A stretch of DNA of 59,000 bases from Liolophura sinensis (taxonomy: Eukaryota; Mollusca; Polyplacophora; Chitonida; Chitonidae). Shown in pieces: positions 24,881-39,635 of the stretch. Within the stretch, counting starts at the first letter, position 1. Every line of letters begins with the position of its first letter. The stretch lies in the NCBI RefSeq assembly GCF_032854445.1, contig NW_027018201.1:1-59000 (forward strand), written 5' to 3'. A program made the position numbers and the translations under genes. The notes beneath the pieces are model-generated. The model worked only from the letters and a program-made list of their open reading frames with translations. It was not told the DNA's origin and made no database searches.

Positions 24881-26028
24881 ATTGAACGTGCTAATATAAT
24901 GAATACAATGTTCATTTTGTAACTGATGATGTTCTTATAATGATTACAATATTCATCTTGTAACTGAATATGCTAATGTAATGATTACAATGTCCATTTT
25001 GCAACTGAGCATGCTTTTATACTGATTACAATGTCCACCTTGTAACTGAACATGCTATTATAATGATTTCAATGTTCATCTTGTAACTGAACATGTTTTT
25101 ATAATGATTACAATGTTCACCTTGTAACTGAACATGCTTTTATAATGATTACAATGTTCATCTTGTAATTGAACGTGCTAATATAATGAATACAATGTTC
25201 ATTTTGTAACTGATGATGTTATTATAATGATTAAAACATTCATCTTGTAACTTAATATGCTAATGTAATGATTATAATGTCTATTTTGCAACTGAGCATG
25301 CTTTTATACTGATTACAATGTCCACCTTGTAACTGAACATGCTATTATAATGATTTCAATGTTCATCTTGTAACTGAGCATGTTTTTATAATGATTACAA
25401 TGTTCACCTTGCAACTGATGATGTTTTTATAATGATTACAATGTTCATCTTGTAATTGAACGTGCTAATATAATGAATACAATGTTCATTTTGTAACTGA
25501 TGATGTTATTATAATGATTACAATATTCATCTTGTAACTGAATATGCTAATGTAATGATTACAATGTCCATTTTGCAACTGAGCATGCTTTTATACTGAT
25601 TACAATGTCCACCTTGTAATTGAACATGCTATTATAATGATTTCAATGTTCATCTTGTAACTGAACATGTTTTTATAATGATTACAATGTTCATTTTGTA
25701 ACTGAACATGCTTTTATAATGATTACAATGTTCATCTTGTAATTGAACGTGCTAATATAATGAATACAATGTTCATTTTGTAACTGATGATGTTATTATA
25801 ATGATTAAAACATTCATCTTGTAACTTAATATGCTAATGTAATGATTATAATGTCTATTTTGCAACTGAGCATGCTTTTATACTGATTACAATGTCCACC
25901 TTGTAACTGAACATGCTATTATAATGATTTCAATGTTCATCTTGTAACTGAGCATGTTTTTATAATGATTACAATGTTCACCTTGCAACTGATGATGTTT
26001 TTATATTGATTACAATGTTCACCTTGTA
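24881..26028. repeat. 287-bp HOR (7 monomers), four tandem copies
   Basis: ATTGAACGTG recurs at 24881, 25168, 25455 and 25742, each step exactly 287 bp, and again at 26070 after 328 bp (8 monomers). Each unit carries the same ordered monomer types: GAACGTGCTAATAT, GATGATGTT, GAATATGCTAATG, a TCCATTTTGC type, a TCCACC type, TTTCAATGTTC, and a long-T type. Single or partial copies of this heptamer occur elsewhere, for example around 432, 2149 and 2889, so it is a recurring block. Confidence 0.92.
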
Positions 26029-27074
26029 ACTGAACATGCTTTTATAATGATTACATTATTCATCTTGTAATTGAACGTGCTAATATAATGAATACAATGT
26101 TTATTTTGTAACTGATGATGTTATTATAATGATTACAATATTCATCTTGTAACTGATGATGTTTTTATAATGATTACAATGTTCATCTTGTAACTACATA
26201 TGCTACAATAATGATTACATTGTTCATCTTGTAAAAAAATATGCTAATATAATGATTGCAATATTCAGTTTGTAACTGATCATGCTATTTTATTGATTAC
26301 AATGATGATTTTGTAACAGTTGACGCTATTATAATGATTACAATGTTTACTTTGTAACTGAACATGCTATTACAATGATTACAATGTTCATCTTGTAACT
26401 GAACATGCTATTATGTCGGTTACAATCTTCATCTTGTAACTGAAAATGATATTATAATGATAACAATGTTTATCTTGCAACTGAGCATGCTATTATAATG
26501 ATTACAATGTTCACTTCGTAACTGAACATGCTAATTTAACTATTACAATGTTCATCTTGTAACTGGGCATGTTTTTATAATGATTACAATGTTCATCTTG
26601 TAACTGGGCACGCTATTGTAATGGTGACAATGTTCACCTTGTAACTGAGCACATTATTATAATGATTACAATGTTCATCTTGTAACTAAATATGCTATTG
26701 TAATGATTACAATGTCCATTTTGCAACTGAGCATGCTTGTATACTGATTACAATGTTCACCTTGCAACTGATGATGTTTTTATAATAATTACAATGTTCA
26801 TCTTGTAACTGAACATGCAATTATAAGGATTATAATGTTCACTTTGTAACTGAACATGCTATTATAATGATTACAATGTTCATCTTTTAAAAAACCATGC
26901 TATTATGTCGATTACAATCTTCATCTTGCAACTGAGCATGATATTATAATGATTACAATGTTCATCTTGTAATTGAACGTGCTAATATAATGAATACAAT
27001 GTTCATTTTGTAACTGATGATGTTATTTTAATGATTACAATATTCATCTTGTAACTGAATATGCTAATGTAATG

Positions 27075-28608
27075 ATTACAATGTCCATTTTGCAACTGAG
27101 CATGCTTTTATACTGATTACAATGTTCACCTTGTAACTGATGATGTTTTTATAAGGATTACAATGTTCATCTTGTAAATACATATGCTATAATAATGATT
27201 ACAATGTTCATCTTGTAACTGAATATGCTATTGTAATGATTACAAAGTCCATTTTGCAACTGAGCATGCTTGTATACTGATTACAATGTTCACCTTGCAA
27301 CTGATGATGTTTTTATAATGATTACAATGTTCACTTTGTAACTGAACATGCTATTACAATGATTACAATGTTCATCTTGTAACTGAACATGCTATTATGT
27401 CGATTACAATCTGCATCTTGCAACTGAGCATGATATTATAATGATTACAATGTTCATCTTGTAATTGAACGTGCTAATACAATGAATACAATCTTCATTT
27501 TGTAATTGATGATGTTATTATAATGATTACAATATTCATCTTGTAACTGAATATGCTAATGTAATGATTACAATGTCCATTTTCCAACTGAGCATGCTTT
27601 TATACTGAATACAATGTCCACCTTGTAACTGAACATGCTATTATAATGATTACAATGTTCATCTTGTATCTGAGCATGTTTTTATAATGATACAATGTTC
27701 ACCTTGTAACTGAACATGCTTTTATAATGATTAGAATGTTCATCTTGTAATTGAACGTGCTAATATAATGAATACAATGTTTATTTTGTAACTGATGATG
27801 TTATTACAATAATTACAATATTCATCTTGTAAGTGAATATGCTAATGTAATGATTACAATGTCCATTTTGCAACTGAGCATGCTTTTATACTGATTACAA
27901 TGTTCACCTTGTAACCGATGATTATTTTATAATAATTACAATGTTCATCTTGTAACTACATATGCTATAATATTGATTACAATGTTCATCTTGTAATGAT
28001 AATATGCTAATATAATTATAGCAATATTCATTTTATAACTGAGCATGCTATGTTATTGAATACAATGATGATTTTGTAACCGTTGACGCTATTATAATGA
28101 TTACAATGTTCACCTTGTAACTGAGCACGCTATTGTAATGATTACAATGTTCACCTTGTAACTGAGCACATTATTTTAATGATTACAATGTTCATCTTGT
28201 ACCTGAATATGCTATTGTAATGATTACAATGTCCATTTTGCAACTGAGCATGCTTGTATACTGATTACAATGTTCACCTTGCAACTGATGATGTTTTTAT
28301 AATCATTACAATGTTCATCTTGTAACTGAACATGCAATTATAAAGATTACAATGTTCACTTTGTAACTGAACATGCTTTTACAATAATTACAATGTTCAT
28401 CTTGTAACTGAACATGCTATTATGTCGATTACAATCTTCATCTTGCAACTGAGCATGATATTATAATGATTACAATGTTCATCTTGTAATTGAACGTGCT
28501 AATATGATGAATACAATGTTCATTTTGTAACTGATGATGTTATTATAATGATTACAATATTCATCTTGTTACTGAATATGCTAATGTAATGATTACAATG
28601 TCCATTTT
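27075..28608. repeat. 1.5-kb satellite segment duplicated at 4261 bp, copy 1
   Basis: Same monomer order as 31336-32869 (CATATGCTA at 27181 versus 31442; CATGCAATT at 28331 versus 32592, both offset 4261). The offset is 104 monomers less 3 bp. After this point the copies take different continuations. Confidence 0.8.
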
Positions 28609-31335
28609 GCAACTGAGCATGCTTTTATACTGATTACAAAGTCCACCTTGTAACTGAACATGCTATTATAATGATTACAATGTTCACCTTGTAACTGAAC
28701 ATGCTATTATAATGATGACAATGTTCATTTTGTAAATGAGCACGCTATTATACTGTTTACAATGTTCATCTGGTAACTGAACATGCTACTACAATGATTA
28801 CAATGTTCATCTTGTAACTGAACATGCAATTATAATAATTACAATGTTTATCTTGCAACTGAACATGCAATTATAAGGATTATAATGTTCACTTTGTAAC
28901 TGAACATGCTATTACAATGATTACAATGTTCATCTTGTAACTAAACATGCTATTATGTCGATTACAATCTTCATCTTGCAAGTGAGCATGATATCATAAT
29001 GATTACAATGTTCATCTTGTAATTGAACGTGCTAATATAATGAATACAATGTTCATTTTGTAACTGATAATGTTATTATAATGATTACAATATTCATCTT
29101 GTAACTGAATATGCTAATGTAATGATTACAAAGTCCATTTTGCAACTGAGCATGCTTTTATACTGATTACAATGTCCACCTTGTAACTGAACATGCTTTT
29201 ATAATGATTACAATGTTCCTCTTGCAATTGAACGTGCTAATGTAATGAATACAATGTACATTTTGTAACTGATGATGTTATTATAATGATTACAATGCTC
29301 ATCTTGTAAGTGAATATGCTAATGTAATGATTACAATGTCCATTTTGCAAATGAGTATGCTTTTATACTGATTACAATGTTCACCTTGAAACTGATGATG
29401 TTTTATAATGATTACAATGTTCATCTTGTAACTACATATGCTATAATAATGATTACAATGTTCATCTTGTAATGAAATATGCTAATATCATGATTGAAAT
29501 ATTTATTTTGTAACTGAGCATGCCATTATATTGATTACAATGATGATTTTGTAACCGTTGACGCTCTTATAATGATTACAATGTTTACTTTGTAATTGAA
29601 CGTGCTAATATAATGTATTCAATGTTCTATTTGTAACTGATGATGTTATTATAATTATTACAGAATTCATCTTGTAACTGAATATGCTAATGTAATGATT
29701 ACAATGTCCATTTTGCAACTGAGCATGCTTTTATACTGATTACAATGTCCACCTTGTAACTGAACATGCTAATATAATGATTACAATGTTCATCTTGTAA
29801 CTGAGCATGTTTTTATAATGATTACAGTGTTCACCTTGTAACTGAACATGCTATTATAGTAATTACAAAAATCACTTTGTAACTGAACATGCTATTACAA
29901 TGATTACAATGTTCATCTTGTAACTGAACATGCTATTATGTCGATTACAATCTTCATCTTGCAACTGAGCATGATATTATAATGATTACAATGTTCATCT
30001 TGTAATTGAACGTGATAATATAATGAATGCAGTGTTCATTTTGTAACTGATGATGTTATTATAATGTTACAATATTCATCTTGTAACTGAATATGCTAAT
30101 GTAATGATTACAATGTCCATTTTGCAACTGAGCATGCTTTTATACTGATTAAAATGTCCACCTTGTAACTGAACATGCTATTATAATGATTTAAATGTTC
30201 ATCTTGTAACTGAGAATGTTTTTATAATGATTACAATGTTCACCTTGTAACTGAACATGCTTTTATAATGATTACAATGTTCATCTTGTAATTGAACGTG
30301 CTAATATAATGAATACAATGTTCATTTTGTAACTGATGATGTTATTATAATGATTACAATATCCATCTTCTGACTGAATATGCTAATGTAATGATTACAA
30401 TGTCCATTTTGCAACTGAGCATGCTTTTATACTGATTACAATGTCCACCTTGTAACTGAACATGCTATTTTAATGATTACAATGTTCATCTTGTAATTGA
30501 ACGTGCTAATATAATGAATACAATGTTCATTTTGTAAGTGAACATGTTATTATAATGATTACAATGTTCACCTTGTAACTGAATATTCTAATGTAATGAT
30601 TATAATGTCCATTTTGCAACTGAGCATGCTTTTATACTGATTACAATGTTCACTTTGTAACTGATGATGTTTTTATAATGATTACAATGTTCATCTTGTA
30701 ACTACATATGCTATAATAATGATTACATTGTTCATTTGTAATAAAATATGCTAATATAATAATTGCAATATTAATTTTGTAACTGAGCATGCTATTATAT
30801 TGATTACAATGATGATTTTGTAACCGTTGACGCTATTATAATGATTACAATGTTTACTTTGTAACTGAACATGCTATTACAATGATTACAATGTGCATCT
30901 TGTAACTGAACATGCTATTATGTCGATTACAATCTTCATCTTGTAACTGAAAATGATATTATAATGATAACAATGTTTATCTTGCAACTGAGCATGCTAT
31001 TATAATGATTACAATGTTCACTTCGTAACTGAACATGCTAATTTATCTATTACAATGTTCATCTTGTAACTGAGCAGGCTATTGTAATGATCACAATGTT
31101 CACCTTGTAACTGAGCACATTATTATAATGATTACAATGTTCATCTTGTAACTAAATATGCTATTGTAATGATTACAATGTCCATTTTGCAACTGAGCAT
31201 GCTTGTATACTGATTACAATGTTCACCTTGCAACTGATGATGTTTTTATCATGATTACAATGTTCATCTTGTAACTGGGCAGGCTATTGTAATGATGACA
31301 ATGTTCACCTTGTAACTGAGCACATTTTTATAATG

Positions 31336-32869
31336 ATTACAATGTCCATTTTGCAACTGAGCATGCTTTTATACTGATTACAATGTTCACCTTGTAACTG
31401 ATGATGTTTTTATAAGGATTACAATGTTCATCTTGTAAATACATATGCTATAATAATGATTACAATGGTTATCTTGTAACTGAATATGTTATTGTAATGA
31501 TTACAATGTCCATTTTGCAACTGAGCATGCTTGTATACTGATTACAATGTTCACCTTGCAACTGATGATGTTTTTATAATGATTACAATGTTCACTTTGT
31601 AACTGAACATGCTATTACAATGATTACAATGTTCATCTTGTAACTGAACATGCTATTATGTCGATTACAATCTTCATCTTGCAACTGAGCATGATATTAT
31701 AATGATTACAATGTTCATCTTGTAATTGAACGTGCTAATATAATGAATACAATCTTCATTTTGTAATTGATGATGTTATTATAATGATTACAATATTCAT
31801 CTTGTAACTGAATATGCTAATGTAATGATTACAATGTCCATTTTCCAACTGAGCATGGTTTGATACTGAATACAATGTCCACCTTGTAACTGAACATGCT
31901 ATTATAATGATTACAATGTTCATCTTGTAACTGAGCATGTTTTTATAATGATACAATGTTCACCTTGTAACTGAACATGCTTTTATAATGATTACAATGT
32001 TCATCTTGTAATTGAACGTGCTAATATAATGAATACAATGTTTATTTTGTAACTGATGATGTTATTACAATAATTACAATATTCATCTTGTAAGTGAATA
32101 TGCTAATGTAATGATTACAATGTCCATTTTGCAACTGAGCATGCTTTTATACTGATTACAATGTTCACCTTGTAACCGATGATTATTTTATAATAATTAC
32201 AATGTTCATCTTGTAACTACATATGCTATAATAATTATTACAATGTTCATCTTGTAATGTTAATATGCTAATATAATGATTGCAATATTCATTTTATAAC
32301 TAAGCATGCTATTATATTGATTACAATGATGATTTTGTGACCGTTGACGCTATTATAATGATTACAATGTTTACCTTGTAACTGAGCACGCTATTGTAAT
32401 GATTACAATGTTCACCTTGTAACTGAGCACATTATTTTAATGATTACAATGTTCATCTTGTACCTGAATATGCTATTGTAATGATTACAATGTCCATTTT
32501 GCAACTGAGCATGCTTGTATACTGATTACAATGTTCACCTTGCAACTGATGATGTTTTTATAATCATTACAATGTTCATCTTGTAACTGAACATGCAATT
32601 ATAAAGATTACATTGTTCACTTTGTAACTGAACATGCTATTACAATGATTACAATGTTCATCTTGTAACTGAACATGCTATTATGTCGATTACAATCTTC
32701 ATCTTGCAACTGAGCATGATATTATAATGATTACAATGTTCATCTTGTAATTGAACGTGCTAATATGATGAATACAATGTTCATTTTGTAACTGATGATG
32801 TTATTATAATGATTACAATATTCATCTTGTAACTGAATATGCTAATGTAATGATTACAATGTCCATTTT
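31336..32869. repeat. 1.5-kb satellite segment duplicated at 4261 bp, copy 2
   Basis: Partner of 27075-28608. At 32870 it switches abruptly to sequence matching S1 from 5961, immediately downstream of where the SINE-tail fragment lies in S1. That marks a recombination junction which left the fragment out. Confidence 0.8.
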
Positions 32870-34680
32870 GTAACTGAGCATGCTATTATACTGATTACAA
32901 TGTTCATCTTGTAATTGAGCATGCTATTATAATGAATACAATGTTTATGTTGTTACTGAACATGCTATTATACTGATAACAATGTTCATCTTGTAACTAA
33001 GCATGATATTATATAATTACAATGTTCATTTAGTAAGTGAACATGCTATTATAATAATTACAATGTTCATCTTGTAACTGAACGTCCTAATATGATGATT
33101 ACAATGATCATCTTGTAAGTAAACATGTTATTATAATGATTACAATGTTCACCTTGTAAATGAACATGCCATTACAATAACTAAAATATTTATCTTGTAA
33201 CTGAACATGCTATTATATCAATTACAATCCTCACGTTTCAACTAAACGTGCTAATATAATGATTACAATGTTTATCTTGTAACTGAAGATGCTATTATAA
33301 TAATTACAAAGGGTGTCTTCTAACTGAACGTGCTATTATAGTAATTACAATAATCACCTTGTAACTGAACATGCTATTATAATGATTACAATGTTCACCA
33401 TGTCACTAAAAGTAATATTATAATAGTTTTAATGTTCATTTTGTAACTGAACACGGTATTAGGTTATTGCAATGTTCATCCTGTAACCGAATATGCTATT
33501 ATAATGATTACAATGTTCATCTTGTAACTGAGCATGCTATTACAATGATTACAGTGTTCATCTTGTAACTGACCAGGCTGTTATTATGATTACAATGTTC
33601 ATCTTGTAACTGAACATGCTAAAATAATGAATACAATGTTCATTTTGCAACAGAACATGCTTTTATACTGATTACAATGCTCATCTTATAACTACATATG
33701 CTATAATAATGATTACAATGTTCATCTTGTAATGAAATATGCTAATATAATGATTGTAATATTCATTTTGTAACTAGGCATGCTATTATATTGATTACAA
33801 TGATGATTTTGTAACAGTTGACGCTATTATAATGATTACAATGTTCACCTTGTAACTGAGCATGCTATTATAATGATTTAAATGTTCACCTTGTCACTGA
33901 ACGTGCTATTATAACAATTTTAATGTTCATTTTGTAACTGAACACAGTATTAGGTTATTATAATGTTCATCTTGTAACTGAATATGCTATTATAATGATT
34001 GCAATGTTTATCTTGGCACTGAACATTCTCTTATAATGGTTTCAATGTTCATTTTGTAACTGAACACGGTATTAGGATGTTATAATGTTCATCTTGTAAC
34101 TGAATATGCTATTATAATGATTGCAATGTTCATCTTGGCACTGAACATTCTATTATAATGATTTCAATGTTCATTTTGTAACTGAACACGCTTTTAAATT
34201 ATTACAATGTTCATCCTGTAACTGAACATGCTATTATAATGATTACAATGTTCATCTTGTAACTGAGCACGCTATTGTAATGATTACAATGTTCACCTTG
34301 TAACTGAGCACATTATTATAATGATTACAATGTTCATCTTGTAACTAAATACGCTATTGTAATGATTACAATGTCCATTTTGCAACTGAGCATGCTTGTA
34401 TACTGATTACAATGTTCACCTTGCAACTGATGATGTTTTTATAATGATTACAATGTTCATCTTGTAATTGAACATGCAATTATAAGGATTACAATGTTCA
34501 CTTTGTAACTGAACATGCTATTACAATAATTACAATGTTCATCTTGTAACTGAACATGCTATTATGTCGATTACAATATTCATCTTGCAACTGAGCATGA
34601 TATTATAATGATTACAATGTTTATCTTGCAACTGAGCATGCTATTATAATGATTATAATGTTCACTTCGTAACTGAACAT

Positions 34681-35252
34681 GCTATTTTAACTTTTACAAT
34701 GTTCATCTTGTAACCGTTGACGCTATTATAATGATTACAATGTTCACCTTGGAACTGAGCATGCTATTATAATAATTTTAATGATCATTTTGTCACTGAA
34801 CGTGCTATTTTAATAATTTTAATGTTCATTTTGTAAATGAACACGGTATTAGGTTATTATAATGTTCATCTTGTAACTGAATATGCTATTATAATGATTA
34901 CAATGTTTATCTTGCCACTGAACATTCTATTATAATGATTTCAATGTTCATTTTGTAACTGAACACGCTATTTTAACTTTTACAATGTTCATCTTGTAAC
35001 CGTTGACGCTATTATAATGATTACAATGTTCACCTTGTAACTGAGCATGCTATTATAATAATTTTAATGATCATTTTGTCACTGAACGTGCTATTTTAAT
35101 AATTTTAATGTTCATTTTGTAAATGAACACGGTATTAGGTTATTATAATGTTCATCTTGTAACTGAATATGCTATTATAATGATTACAATGTTCATCTTG
35201 CCATTGAACATTCTATTATAATGATTTCAATGTTCATTTTGTAACTGAACAC
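34681..35252. repeat. Seven-monomer tandem duplication in S3
   Basis: GCTATTTTAACTTTTACAAT occurs at 34681 and again at 34967, offset 286 bp (seven monomers less one base), followed by the same monomers including CGTTGACGCT. S1 has this segment only once near 9820, so it arose after the S1/S3 split. Confidence 0.85.
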
Positions 35253-38200
35253 GCTATTAAATTATTACAATGGTAATCTAGTAACTGAACATGCTATTAT
35301 AATGATTACAATGTTCATCTTGTAACTGAACACGCTATTGTAATGATTACAATGTTCACCTTGTAACTGAGCCCATTTTTATAATGATTACAATGTTCAT
35401 CTTGCAACTGAATATGCTATTGTAATGATTACAATGTCCATTTTGCAACTGAGCATGCTTGTATACTGATTACAATGTTCACCTTGCAACTGATGATGTT
35501 TTTATAATGATTACAATGTTCATCTTGTAACTGAACATGCAATTATAAGGATTACAATGTTCACTTTGTAACTGAACATGCTATTATGTCGATTACAATC
35601 TTCATCTTGCAACTGAGCATGATATTATAATGACTACAATGTTCATCTTGTAATTGGACGTGCTAATATAATAAATACAATGTTCATTTTGTAACTGATG
35701 ATGTTATTATAATGATTACAGTATTCATCTTGTAACTGAATATGCTAATGTAATGATTACAATGTCCATTTTGCAACTGAGCATGCTTTTATACTGATTA
35801 CAATGTCCACCTTGTAACTGAACATGCTATTATAATGATTACAATGTTCATCTTGTAACTGAGCATGTCTTTATAATGATTACAATGTTCACCTTGTAAC
35901 TGAACATGCCTTTATAATGATTACAATGTTCATCTTGCAATTGAACGTGCTAAAATAATGAATACAATGTACATTTTGTAACTGATGATGTTATTATAAT
36001 GATTACAATGTTCATCTTGTAAGTGAATATGCTAATGTAATAATTACAATGTCCATTTTGCAACTGAGCAGGCTTTTATACTGATTACAATGTTCACCTT
36101 GTAACTGATGATGTTTTATAATGATTACAATGTTCATCTTGTAACTGAACATGCTTTTATAATGATTACAATGTTCATCTTGTAATTAAACGTGCTAATA
36201 TAATGAATACAATGTTCATTTTGTAACTGATGATGTTATTATAATGATTACAATATTCATCTTGTAAGTGAATATGCTAATGTAATGATTACAATGTCCA
36301 TTTTGCAACTGAGCATGCTTTTATACTGATTACAATTTTCACCTTGTAACTGATGATGTTTTTATAATGATTACAATGTTCATCTTGTAACTACATATGC
36401 TATAATAGTGATTACAATGTTCATCTTGTAATGAAATATGCTAATATAATAATTGCAATATTCATTTTGTAACTGAGCATGCTATTATATTAATTACAAT
36501 GATGATTTTGTAACCGTTGACGCTATTATAATGATTACAATGTTTACTTTGTAACTGAACATGCTATTACAATGATTACAATCTTCATCTTGTATTTTAA
36601 CATGCTATTATGTCGATTACAATCTTCATCTTGTAACTGAAAATGATATTATAATGATTACAATGTTTATCTTGCAACTGAGCATGCTATTATAATGATT
36701 ACAATGTTCTCTTCGTAACTGAACATGCAATTATAACTATTACAATGTTCATCTTGTAACTGGGCATGTTTTTATAATGATTACAATGTTCATCTTGTAA
36801 CTGAGCACGCTATTGTAATGATTACAATGTTCACCTTGTAACTGAGCACATTAATGTAATGATTACAATGTTCATCTTGTAATTAAACGTGCTAATATAA
36901 TGAATACAATGTTCATTTTGTAACTGATGATGTTATTATAATAATTACAATATTCATCTTGTAACTGAATATGCTAATGTAATGATTACAATGTCCATTT
37001 TGCAACTGAGCATGCTTTTATACTGATTACAATGTCCACCTTGTAACTGAACATGCTATTATAATGATTACAATGTTCACCTTGTAACTGAGCATGTTTT
37101 TATAATGATTACAATGTTCACCTTGTAACTGAACATGCTATTTTAATGATGACAATGTTCATTTTGTAACTGAACATGCTATTATGTCGATTACAATCTT
37201 CATCTTGTAACTGAAAATGATATTATAATGATTACAATGTTTATCTTGCAACTGAGCATGCTATTATATGGATTACAATGTTCACTTCGTAACTGAACAT
37301 GCTATTATAACTATTACAATGTTCATCTTGTAACTGGGCATGTTTTTATAATGATTACAATGTTCACCTTGTAACTGAGCACGCTATTGTAATGATTACA
37401 ATGTTCACCTTGTAACTGACCACATTATTATAATAATTACAATGTTCATCTTGTAATTGAACGTGCTATTATAATAAATACAATGTTCATCTTGTAACTG
37501 AACATGCTATTATGATTACAATTTTCATCTTGTAACTGAGCTTTCTATTGTAATGATTACAATGTTTACCTTGTAACTGAGCGTGCTAATATAATGATTA
37601 CAATGTTCACCTTGTAACTGAGCATGCTAATATAATGATTACAATGTTTATTTTGTAACTGAGCATGCTATTATAAAACACGAGTCTCTTTAACTGGATT
37701 TAGTCTATTTCAGCTGAGGGGAAAAATGAAAGATTTAGTCTGGATAATGTGTGGTAATAAGATGAGCATTTTAGCGTGTATTAGGTCCAAACTGCATCTT
37801 TGTACCGTTGATCGTTGAGAAGAAATAGAAGGCATTTCTCAATATTGGCACTTAAAAGATGGTGCCAGCTAGGAAATCAGCTCTAACCCCAGTGTTCCAT
37901 GTGGGATTACAGAGAACACTTGGTCCCGCAGCTTTTATGATCGTTTCTCTTTTCAGTCATTATAGCAAGGCTTCTCAACAATCGACAAAAAAATATGAAA
38001 ATAAATCAGCAGAGAACTATCTGCAATCCGTGGTATCCCGTGCCTTGACAGGTGTAAGGCAACCTGATTTTTAAGTAACACCGCGCAGTGATTGCTTTCA
38101 ACCTTTGAATCTTTCTTTCATACTTGCATTACAATGTGACGTCAAACCCAATCATCCAGTCATTCGGTGATTACTGTTACACAACAATTGAATCAAACCT

Positions 38201-38622
38201 TTCAGGTGTCATTTCAAGAGATCTAAAACGCTATCTAATTAGCAACAAAGGCTTCAAAGGCTTAATTTGTGCTCTTGTGTACACAGTGCTTATTAGTACA
38301 CGGACCCTGTCTGTGGAATTTTGTGTATATGTCGTCATACACTCAGTTATACTGTGGACTTTCGCTCTTGTAAATATTGCCTCTGTGCATTTCTCAGCAT
38401 TGTGTAAGTACTTCAGTATTTGTATAGATATTGCTATCATTTCTTGTTAAACTTAAGTATTTTAGCTCTTGTAAAAGTCTTGTTATCTGTTCCTGTTAAA
38501 TGTAATAAATTGTTGAAAAATAAAATCTGCTGGTTTTGGTTACTTTTTTGTGCGGCTAAACTGTCGTGTATTTCGAACAAGCCATCTCTTTATAATACAG
38601 ACAGTTTGGGTCGTAACATTAT

Positions 38623-38836
38623 TTATTTATTTATTTGGTGTACTGGGGGAAACCCACGACTACCCGCAGGTTGCCAGAAGACCTCCTCATGGACGGCAAA
38701 AAGAGGAAGCCAGCCTGAGCTGGACTTGAACTCACAGCGACCGCATCGGTTGGAAGCCCATTGCAGGGCGATGGCGTGCTGACCCCCTCGGTAACTGAGG
38801 CCCTCCTCAAACAAAAATTAAATAAGTAAGTAAAAT
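38623..38836 (-). mobile_element. SINE-like element 1 in insert A', partial
   Basis: Paralogue of 13477-13690 with the same B box and edges. Confidence 0.7.
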
Positions 38837-39059
38837 GTAAAACGTTGTGAGGCCGATAGAAAATCATGTGTTTCTCTAACTGATTTCACTCCAATTTATT
38901 CTTTCATCCAGCGTGTTGACAGAGTCAGTGGAATTCGGATGTTTAAATGGTTTCAAGCAACGAAGTATCATTACTTCAAGATATTAATATAACCTGAAGT
39001 CAGGCAGCTTCTAAACCTGGATCACTGTGTTTTCCTGAATCGTTGATTAAATCAATTAA

Positions 39060-39196
39060 CACCATACTGAATGTCTGTTGCACCGTAAACACCATCCTGA
39101 ATCTCTGCTGCACAGTAAATACCATCCTGAAACTCTGCTACACAGTAAGCACCATCCTGAATCTCTGCTGCACAGTAAACACCGTCAGGAATTTTA
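39060..39196. repeat. 30-bp minisatellite in insert A'
   Basis: Four 30-bp units and a partial, as in A. The first unit has GAATGTCTG instead of GAATCTCTG. Confidence 0.92.
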
Positions 39197-39243
39197 CACT
39201 GACTGCGATCAGATAGCATTTTTCTGTATAGACATGTATGTCG

Positions 39244-39635
39244 CTGTGCAACTGAGTGAGTGAGTGAGTGCTTGGGGTTTAACGTCGTACTCAACAATTT
39301 TTCAGTCATATGACGACGAAGGAATCATTAGGGTGCATGCACGTGTAATGTGCCTCCTTGTTGCAGGAGGACGGATTTTCACCGCTCTTTTATTTAGTGC
39401 TGCATCACTGAGACGACTTACCGAAGGCAAGTAAGCCGCCCCGCCCGAGCCATTATACTGAAACGGGTCAACCAGTCGTTGCACTATCCCCTTCATGCTG
39501 AACGCCAAACGAGGAAGTTACAACTTCCTCTTTTAAAGTCTTAGGTGTGACTCGACCAAGGATTGATCCTGGATCTACCGGTCCCGAAGCGGACGCTCTA
39601 CCAACTGTGCTATCCGGGCCGGTCTGTGCAACTGA
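39244..39635 (-). mobile_element. Complete tRNA-derived SINE with TSD, insert A'
   Basis: Element at 39256-39623 (368 bp) between CTGTGCAACTGA at 39244-39255 and 39624-39635. Full length as in A, A and B boxes intact. Confidence 0.92.

Larger units (their letters stand above)
22894..37676. repeat. Satellite block S3, 41-bp monomer array
   Basis: 14.8 kb of satellite between inserts B and A', the longest uninterrupted block. It begins like S2 and S4, including one SINE-tail fragment at 23276. It then contains a run of 287-bp HORs (24881-26028), a 1.5-kb segment present twice at an offset of 4261 bp (27075 and 31336), and from 32871 a relative of S1 (5961-12530). Relative to S1 that last part lacks about 50 monomers (equivalent to 7652-9700) and has a seven-monomer duplication at 34681-35252. 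No gene is seen. Confidence 0.97.
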
